Shown piece by piece: positions 57,730 through 64,000 of a DNA stretch of 64,000 nucleotides; within the stretch, counting starts at the first letter, position 1; the number at the start of each line of letters is the position of its first letter. A program made the position numbers and the translations under genes. Origin of the DNA: [Phialemoniopsis] sp. UDSM-2020 (lineage: Eukaryota > Ascomycota > Sordariomycetes > Thyridiales > Thyridiaceae); NCBI GenBank assembly GCA_018873225.1, contig JAEILZ010000007.1, positions 496,001 through 560,000 on the forward strand. The letters are read 5' to 3'. The notes below the pieces were generated by a model that saw nothing but the letters and a program-made list of their open reading frames with translations, did no database searches and had not been told where the DNA came from.

Positions 57730-58753
57730 GCAATATCCTTCTGTGCGTAGACCAATGGTCCCGACGTCGAATCTCTCGGAGCAGCCGTTGTCCATGTGTC
57801 TGGAATCCCGTGTCAGCTGCCTATTGTTCTGTTTGGGTAAAGTCTCAAGAATATGGACTCCCTTACCTCCTTAATGTGTCCTTGCGGGCAAACAGGCGCC
57901 CGCAGTATTCGCACTTGTGATTCCTCCCCTACGTATGCACGCTCTGATGGTGTCTCTCCAAGTCCTTTTTGCGTACAAACTTCTCATTACACCCTTGCAC
58001 CAGGCAGGGAGATGGGTATTCGCGATTCTCATCGTGAGTTTCTATGTGGGCTTTGAAGTTGCCCTTTCTGCTGAAGAGTTTTCCACAGCTTTTGACCTCG
58101 CACTGAAAGTTGGCCACCTTCTTAGTGGTTAGCCGTTGCGGACGGCGGGCGCCTTTGGCCGAGCGATCTTGCATCATGCCGGCTGGGTGACCGGGTTCTC
58201 CACCGCAGTATGGATCCATTTCATCGGGAACGTACTCTGACTTTCCCCACGCGGACCGCGAGTTGTCCGCGAGATATCCTCCTGAGGTGGAAACGTAGGC
58301 ATCGGGCTCCAAGCCATTATGACTGTGCAGTGGCTGAGATGCAGGGTATTAAGACATGTCCGCGAGGGCGTAATCAGGACGCTGCTCTAACTTCACTCGA
58401 GATGCACCTATGCAGGAGGAAGTCATCTCTGGCGTGAACTGGGCCTGGGTAGCTGGGGGTATTGGGGACCTCGAGAGCGAATGTCTGGTGGCGGGAGGTG
58501 TCGCTGCGAGGGTAAGCTCCTGCACCACAAGTGCGGCGTATGCATCCGTTCCGTAGTTATGATGCAGAGGCTGCTGGTAATCTCCAGGCTGCAAAGGAGC
58601 CAACTGGCCCCATTCTGCTTGGCTTAGAACTTCCAATAGAGGGAGTGGTGTCTCCGAGTCCATGGGCGGTGCCATTCTGCAGGGTAAATCACGGCTGTAG
58701 TATAACGAAGGCTTGAGATGTTGCGGGACGAGGCCAGGACAATAATAGTCCAA
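57730..58753 (-). pseudogene. C2H2 zinc-finger regulator broken by two in-frame stops
   Basis: From the ATG at 58753 the frame runs 134 codons (Pro/Gln-rich, MDYYCPGLVPQHLKPSLYY) to a TAA at 58351..58349. It continues in the same frame to three zinc fingers: FQCEVKSCGKLFSRKGNFKA (with HIETH), CLVQGCNEKFVRKKDLERHH, and after a second in-frame stop (TAG, 57931..57929) HKCEYCGRLFARKDTLRR. A normal-looking intron (GTAAGG..AATAG) then leads to a short end near 57,730. Neither stop can be removed by an intron of realistic size. It therefore looks like a recently inactivated nuclear DNA-binding protein, or one with sequencing errors. Its tail overlaps the VIT/VWA fragment on the other strand. Confidence 0.65.
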
Positions 58754-59265
58754 GGACCATCCCTTAGAGGGAGGAGAGGCGGGCGATCTGGTCTATGGAG
58801 GTGTAAATTTCATGACGGACTGGGATCTTGTCGTTCTCTTGCGCGAACCCCTGAATGGCAGCCCGTACAAGGCGGACTATCTTTGGACGTCGAACAAGGC
58901 GAGCGGTATGTTAGGCAGGCAGTCTCTATCGCTCGCTCGCACCTCTCTTCCCCTCAGGTGAGCTCAATCCCATCCGGACGATAGTTACTTAACGTATGGG
59001 AGCGTGATAGGATTTAAGCTAAAGGGGTAGTGAGCTGCGCCTGACAGGCAGCTGTTAAGTAATGGAGGTTTCGAATAAGCGCTATCACTACTGGACAGGC
59101 TCCAGCCAACGGTTCCTCTCAAGTCTGATAAGCAACTTGGGCCGCCACGCTGTCAATCTGCGCGATTGGCGCTGGCTGCGCCGACGGTGAATTTGTGACA
59201 TCAAATCGGTGGTCATCTCCAGCTCCTCGCCATGCCAAGGCTAGCCCCCTTCGCCGTCAACTGCG

Positions 59266-59382
59266 CCAGACATTGCTTGGTCCACACGGTCTAAAGTTAA
59301 AGAGCTCACAAACTCAGGGCCAATGGAATGTGCGATAATACAGCACTCAGTTCCCGATGATCCCAAAGTGAAGCGCTGGCGC
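59266..59382 (+). repeat. Dispersed direct repeat, copy 1
   Basis: About 110 bp, matching 63,826-63,928 in the same orientation. Shared runs include CCAGACATTGCT, CTCAGGGCCAATG, ATACAGCACTCAG and CCCGATGATCCCAA. Small indels separate the copies. Confidence 0.75.
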
Positions 59383-59440
59383 AACCTGCTCAATGACTCA
59401 CACCCCAGGAGAGCAGGGATTAGCATTGTCTGTGTACCAT

Positions 59441-59550
59441 GCCACTCGGTTCACGCAACATATGCCAGTTGGCGGCGTGCCAACAGGTCGTCCTAGAGCT
59501 CAGCTGGCCATCAGCTCAGGCTCCCGACGTGCCAGGCCAACCGTAAGAGT
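59441..59550 (+). repeat. Inverted-repeat arm, left
   Basis: About 110 bp that match 63,219-63,328 on the opposite strand at roughly nine in ten positions by eye (core GCAACATATGCCAGTTGGCG). The two arms flank the pseudokinase, the EF-hand gene and the truncated bZIP copy. Confidence 0.8.
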
Positions 59551-60001
59551 GCAGTAGACCGGCTACTGGATGAGAGGGCCGTGGACGAAACGAAAAATTG
59601 GGCGGTCAAACGATCGTAAAATGAGACAACACAGAATCGGCGCAGAGCGCAAGGAGCCGCGCTAGGCCACCTTCATGCTGATTTTTGATTATGCTCCTGG
59701 TGGTTTGAGAGTCCGATGGTGAGTAATCCCGCACGGTCCCGCGTGACATATTCCTCTAGGGTCGGTGCAACAATTCACTACGCCTCCTCAAGTCCGACAT
59801 ACAAGACAGCAGCATTCTTCTGGCTTCTTTCCGTAATTGAGCGTAATCTCAGACCCGTCATAAATGTCGCAAATACGCTGCGATTCCAGCGCTTGCGAAT
59901 CACAAAAGCCAACAGATTCAGAGCATAACACACCATATAGATAAAAACTTCCTCACTCAATCATTACTTCTCTCATGCCTACTACGAGGTTAGAACACAA
60001 T

Positions 60002-61335
60002 ATGACCACCATCGTGAGTTGTAATTGTGACTAGGTGTTGAAGAAGTTCGTTGCAAATGCTAATTCTTGACTCGGGGACTTTTTCAGATCAAGGGACAAT
60101 ACAAATTCCGCCTGGGCGAAAGACACGACGATATCAATTGCGTTAACATGGAAACCAAGAGAGAGCACATTGCTCATCAGGCTTCCAATGCCGAAGTCGA
60201 AGTCTATCGCACGCTGCTTAGCGAAGTCGGCATGCCTTTCGTCTACGGTATCGTCACTTTGGCCAGCCGACAATACCTGATCACCGACAAGTTAGGCCCC
60301 GATATCGAGGGACTGGCAGACTTCTGCGGAGGCGGCTTGTCTCTCTACACGGTGTTGATGATAGGAACACAATTAGTCTCACGCATTGAGCGGATCCACT
60401 CGAAATTATATGAACTCGGCCGCTTCGATGATCTGAATTTCGTTATTGGGTTGGGCTGTTTTGATGACTCTGTATACGTAGAAAAACTAGCCAACACCAG
60501 GTGCCTCAGCAAGTCCGAACCAGGATCTCTGTCTTGCAAGAAAGACCTGGAGAATCTCGGTCTGTTCCTGCTGCGTTTACTACGTGGAGACATTGCGTGG
60601 CACAAAGCTTGCGCTTCCCATACGAACGAGATAGACGGTCAGCCGTCTGTATTTGTTCAGTATTTCCAGCATCTCGCTGGCCTCGAACAAAATGACACTC
60701 CGGATTACGATTTCCTTCGCGGCTTATTCCGAGAGCGGCTTCATGGACCAGATCAGTTTTCGTGCGATAACGGCCTCGATTGGACCGTCGTCACACGTCA
60801 AATGCGGATTTTCAAGGCAATGCCCATGCGAAGGTATTCGACCTCCAATGGCGCTTATGTGATCGAGCTTTTGTCAAACCCCCTCACGACGTGGAAACTT
60901 GAAGCAGAGATAACAGCCACTATCAATGACATCGAGAAAGCTAAGAGGCTCCTCAGTCAAATGTACAACGATCTAGACATCGACTCGTTAGACGCCTCCC
61001 ACTTTCTCGATCTCTATGAAAAGCATAAACATCTATGCAATCAATATCGCGAAGTGGCACTCATGCTGATGTGTCGCTCGAGCCCGCCGAATCCTGATGG
61101 ATATCGACTTGACGAAATCACTTCAAATGTACAGGTGTACACTTCTAGCTATCTAAAACTCCTGAAGGAAGCGTTGCCAAAGTCCAAGGAGCACTTACTT
61201 GCCTTTACCAGTCTAATACTGGAATTCATCTGCTCGTTTGAGCGAATACTACCTTTCCCTAATATGGATCGGATTAGTGATCTACTCGATCAATGTCGGG
61301 CAGTTCAGCAGGAGTATGGCTTTCATGAAATCTGA
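60002..61335 (+). CDS. Casein-kinase-1-like pseudokinase
   Basis: Two exons, 60002..60013 (MTTI) and 60088..61335 (intron GTGAGT..TTCAG, 74 bp), give 419 aa. The N-terminal 200 residues follow the CK1 fold pattern: IKGQYKFRLGER (glycine-loop strand), EVEVYRTLLSEVGMPFVYGI, YLITDKLGPDIEGLADFC, LSLYTVLMIGTQLVSRIERI, then the catalytic-loop position GRFDDLNFVIG. There the HRDxKPxN residues are gone (Asp to Arg, Lys to Asp), and DFG is replaced (YVEKLANT). No GxGxxG loop is left. So the fold is CK1-like but catalysis is not expected. The C-terminal half (about 200 residues, helical) is unrecognised. It is flanked by inverted-repeat arms and sits beside the EF-hand gene. The intact frame and splice sites argue that it is kept as a gene, perhaps as a scaffold or decoy (inference). 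Confidence 0.8.
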
Positions 61336-61482
61336 CGGACGACTGCAAGTTTCACTCCCCCGCACATAATAGAGATAGATCGCAATGTAAATGGACCCAT
61401 TCCATTGAATTTCGACCCTGACCTGGCTTCGCCCCCCGGTGCGGAGGGAACTTTGATTGATTGAATCCCTTGTACTGCCGGA

Positions 61483-62323
61483 CTATGTTCTAGTAGGCCA
61501 GCCTTGCCAGTCTACTGCCTTACGATCATGTTCTATGGCCCCTACATGACTGGCTCCGCGGTGGTAGTAGCTATCCACCGTACTGATGGGGGCGATGGGA
61601 TTGCGGTTGAACCTTCGCTCCATAGCTCTACCCATTATGCTCTCGAACTCCGTCCTGTTGACTCCTCTCTCAAGCCCAGTGTTGCCGTTTGCATAGAATA
61701 TCATATTTTCCAGTAGATCCTCCGTCACATCTGACCCGAGCATCATTGCCACGCGCTGCAGTTGCGGTAGTGTGATCTTTTTAAATGGCCCGCTAGCATT
61801 GCTCCCGGTGAAGAGTGTGAATACCTCGTCGATCTCACGCAGGCATAGATCTAAGGTGTAATCTTCCATGCGCATATTGAGCGCACAAATGGTCATGAAC
61901 GAGGGATACGTTAAGCTCTGTCTGTCGCTTGAATCGAGAGCGCTAGCCAACTTTGAGAGCTTGGCCTGGGAGGTTGGGGAAATGCTGAGGGCACTGAGGA
62001 ACATTAATGTTTCGAACTGTCTTCAGAAGAAAGAGGAACCCATCCGCAGGCTGGAGGTGGTGGTGTTCGTCAGCGGAGTCGAATACTCACGTCATTGCGC
62101 GCCGAGCATCGCAGAACGAGACCGTCCTCTCGGCTCCGTCTATGGACTCTGCGAAGAGGCCAAACGCTTCTTTGATCTCCGCTTCCTCCTGCGGCGTGAT
62201 GTTGTGTTTTTTGGCAAGCCTCGACTGCCAGGTATGGCGGAGAGGCGCAAACGTTGGTGTAGGCTTCGGCGCCTCATGTACGGTGAGCTGCTGCTCGAGG
62301 AGTGCGTTTGCCTGCACGAACAT
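61483..62323 (-). CDS. Degenerate EF-hand (centrin/calmodulin-like) protein
   Basis: Two exons, 62323..62091 and 61993..61483 (intron 97 bp, GTGAGT..CTCAG), give 247 aa. The join yields CDARRAMTALSISPTSQ, the typical EF-hand helix bridge. The first hand starts at NITPQEEAEIKEAFGLF, as in centrin. However, the expected Ca-binding loops (DxDxDG) are replaced by AESIDGAERTVS, DSSDRQSLTYPS and ANGNTGLERGVN, so calcium binding is doubtful. About 45 basic and aromatic residues form an N-terminal extension, and a 40-residue tail is added (SYYHRGASHVGAIEHDRKA). Convergent with the pseudokinase gene, stop to stop about 145 bp. A 3' fragment of a paralogue is at 53,540-53,769. Confidence 0.75.
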
Positions 62324-62539
62324 AATGCTCCTGGAGAGGGAATTCAATATTTTTCAGGAGTTGCTATTACATAGCAATCTGGGCGACTAGTCCCGATCTA
62401 CAGGAAAAAATACGTGAATAATCGAAGAACGTCAGGCCCAAGATGTGCACAAGGAATCGACGTGTTAATGGACGCAACCGGTGACACAAAGCACATTGAT
62501 TGGATCATGACGACAAGGGGTGAAGGAGCGCGATGGTAT
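62324..62539. promoter_or_regulatory. Gap between the EF-hand gene and truncated bZIP copy
   Basis: About 215 bp upstream of the EF-hand ATG. It presumably includes that gene's promoter. No motif identified. Confidence 0.3.
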
Positions 62540-62781
62540 GATTCATCATGTACATAATATGTCTGTGATAGCCATTGTCAAGCCAATCGATTCTGGTCCG
62601 GTCATCGCCACACATGCAGGTCGAAAGTGTCTGTTTCCACTCCTGTGCCAAAAGCGACGGACGCAATGAAGACGTGACTCAGCAAGATGGACAGCACTGG
62701 CGTCTTGAACCTGAGATATTTTCCTATGCCCGGCATGAGCTCGGACATGGACTCGTCGCAGAATGCAGGCATCGACACAGG
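62540..62781 (+). pseudogene. Truncated duplicate of the bZIP-protease gene 5' end
   Basis: Matches about 51,395-51,740 with scattered differences but lacks about 95 bp between the GTGACT and CAGCAAG positions. It covers upstream sequence and the first 35 or so codons (MDSTGVLNLRYFPMPGMSSD) and breaks off after GCATCGACACA, just before the Trp codon that follows in the intact gene. The bZIP and protease parts are absent, so no functional product is expected. Confidence 0.8.
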
Positions 62782-63218
62782 GAGACGGAAGCTAACAGCA
62801 GAAAAAAAGGTATTGTCTCCAAATTTTGGACACTTCCTGTGGGACATCTCGCACGCCCCGGCACCCGAAAAGCCTGCCTGCACAAGCTCGGCCACATGGA
62901 GTTCAGCTTGTTTGGTACTACGCTGCCACGCTTAGTGCCTACAAGGACACATGGCGTGTAGCGTTGCATTGGCTCAAATTTGTCGTGCCCGAGTCCGCAA
63001 AAGAGTAGAAAAGGATCGCCCCGTGGCTTTCCTTCGTGGAGATCGATGCTGCTCACATCGTAAATCTCAATGGCACTGTGATCCGCTGTCAGCTCAGTAC
63101 AATAATCCGATCTGTGGCACATGCGATCCTCTCGTCTGTGGAGGCAGCAATGAGTCAAATAGCCAAGAAGCCGCACAACTACAGTGGCTGACATCGTCTA
63201 CAACACGCGGTTCCTTGC
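62782..63218. other. Intergenic, nothing recognised
   Basis: About 440 bp after the break of the bZIP copy. ORFs of up to 156 codons on the minus strand overlap the duplicated segment and have no motif. Confidence 0.45.
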
Positions 63219-63328
63219 GCTTTTACGGCTGGCCTGGCATGTCGGGAGCCTGAGCTGATGGCCAGCTGAGCCCTAGGACGATCTGTTGGCAGGCCGCCAA
63301 CTGGCATATGTTGCGTCAACCGAGTGGC
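63219..63328 (-). repeat. Inverted-repeat arm, right
   Basis: The reverse complement of 59,441-59,550 (GCCAACTGGCATATGTTGCG is the matching core). Together the arms enclose about 3.9 kb. Confidence 0.8.
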
Positions 63329-63825
63329 AACTCCAATGCCTGCGCTTCTTTTGGAGACATCGAATCTATTGGCCACAAGCACCCGAAAAAAAACCGGGCA
63401 TCGCGCAACCCTGTCTCGGTACGGATGTCTTGCCTAGCTAGGAGGAAGTGCTAAGGGAAGATGACTCATACACTGGACTTTTTGGTTGTGCGAATTCTGT
63501 CCACGATCCAGGCAGCTGCGCAGAGGAATGGCGAGCAGCTGCCAGAGGCAGAAATGATTCTTATGCAGCTTGTGCTGCTCATCCGTGAGTACGCGGAGCA
63601 CCGCGATATCAGACATCTGCCTGTCACGATGGCGTTGTTTGATTACTGATTGGGCCACGAGAGCCCTTCGGTCTTTTGATTACGCCTTTCGTGTGCACCG
63701 GAATGATTCACTGCTCTGAAGTCGGCTATCCCAGAGCACGAGACCTGGATGGTCATGTCAGAGTCAGCCACCCGCATCCTAGATACGTAGGCTGCATCTA
63801 GACGTCATGGTCTGCAGCTGATCAC
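63329..63825. other. No gene recognised
   Basis: About 500 bp. A plus-strand frame of 62 codons (63,461-63,649; MTHTLDFLVVRILSTIQAA) has a helical, protein-like look and lies on its own, but nothing confirms it. Confidence 0.4.
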
Positions 63826-63928
63826 ACCAGACATTGCTCGGCCCACTAGGTCTGAGGTTAGAGAGCTCAGGGCCAATGAAGTGATACAGCACTCAGATCC
63901 CGATGATCCCAAGGGGAAGCGCTCGCGC
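63826..63928 (+). repeat. Dispersed direct repeat, copy 2
   Basis: Counterpart of 59,266-59,382. It runs directly into a second repeat (63,925-64,000) matching 50,627-50,700. Confidence 0.75.
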
Positions 63929-64000
63929 GATCGTCACCCTTGTATTGGTGGTGGGAATGTCGAGATGCATACATTTCCAAAACATACGATCAATGAGTCA
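63925..64000 (+). repeat. Repeat copy running off the window edge
   Basis: Similar to 50,627-50,700: GCGATCGTCACCCTT, then a variable part, ending TACGATCAATGAGTCA versus TATGATCGATGAGTCA. Because the match is still running at 64,000, more of the 50.7-kb region may be duplicated beyond the window. Confidence 0.7.

Larger units (their letters stand above)
58754..60001. other. Intergenic with dispersed repeats
   Basis: About 1.25 kb without a gene. It contains three repeat pieces: 59,266-59,382 (direct copy at 63,826-63,928), 59,441-59,550 (inverted copy at 63,219-63,328) and 59,678-59,768 (direct copy at 55,541-55,630). The end holds the promoter of the pseudokinase gene. Confidence 0.6.

Noticed and set aside
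57929..58351. Microintrons removing the stops in the C2H2 gene
   Set aside because: The available GT..AG pairs are only about 19-24 nt apart, below any realistic fungal intron; in-frame nonsense codons are simpler.
62724..63194. Minus-strand ORF of 156 codons
   Set aside because: It is antisense to the truncated bZIP duplicate and has no motif.
1..64000. tRNA and rRNA genes
   Set aside because: I looked for tRNA B-box-like GGTTCGAATCC and cloverleaf pairing and saw no convincing case, and no rRNA-like stretch. A tRNAscan-SE run would decide.
48563..64000. Starship-type giant mobile element
   Set aside because: The NLR fragment and accessory genes are suggestive, but no DUF3435 captain, DUF3723, ferric reductase or patatin gene is seen in the window.

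Overview
The window is nuclear DNA of a filamentous ascomycete (Pezizomycotina). The evidence is many short GT-AG introns of 45-130 bp, fungal protein families (Zn2Cys6 regulator, GH76 Dfg5/Dcw1-type mannanase, GH18 chitinase, NRPS-like A-T-R reductase, ERG12), and an 11-kb AT-rich block whose repeat copies differ mainly by C/T and G/A changes, the mark of repeat-induced point mutation (RIP). I cannot name the species.

The left third (1-23.75 kb) is an ordinary, GC-rich secreted/metabolic region. It holds the 3' end of an unknown gene, an NRPS-like carboxylate reductase (-) divergent from an MFS sugar porter (+), a five-exon multi-pass membrane protein (-), a secreted FAD-linked oxidase (-), a GH18 chitinase with a CBM18 chitin-binding module inside the catalytic domain (-), a GH76 mannanase (-), a second MFS transporter (+) and a large secreted subtilase (+). 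All reading frames were rebuilt across introns, and the joins restore family motifs (A5 motif of the NRPS-like gene, DxxDxDxE of the chitinase).

From about 23.99 to 34.93 kb lies a gene-free AT-rich island with a ~2.4-kb direct repeat (about 24.6-27.0 and 32.5-34.9 kb) and a third partial copy. It ends abruptly at 34,928. Beyond it the window is gene-poor to 37.3 kb.

The middle (37.3-48.6 kb) carries a Myb/SANT-like protein, two divergently transcribed HDDC2/YfbR-type HD-domain genes (one fused to an adenylate-kinase-like domain that has lost its P-loop), a Zn2Cys6 regulator, mevalonate kinase, a three-exon gene for a 43-residue Cys-rich peptide with a 15-nt microexon, a 51-bp minisatellite and a Pro-rich hypothetical protein.

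The right end (48.6-64 kb) is accessory DNA full of remnants and segmental duplicates. It holds an NB-ARC-type NLR fragment, a VIT/VWA fragment, a C2H2 gene broken by two in-frame stops, and scattered direct and inverted repeats. Within this decay sit open genes of a striking kind: a bZIP DNA-binding region fused to an Ulp1/C48-type cysteine protease domain, a casein-kinase-1-like pseudokinase, and a degenerate EF-hand (centrin-like) protein. Pieces of the bZIP and EF-hand genes occur twice, each time close together. This bZIP-protease / EF-hand / pseudokinase association is my best candidate for an undescribed system; its function is unknown to me.
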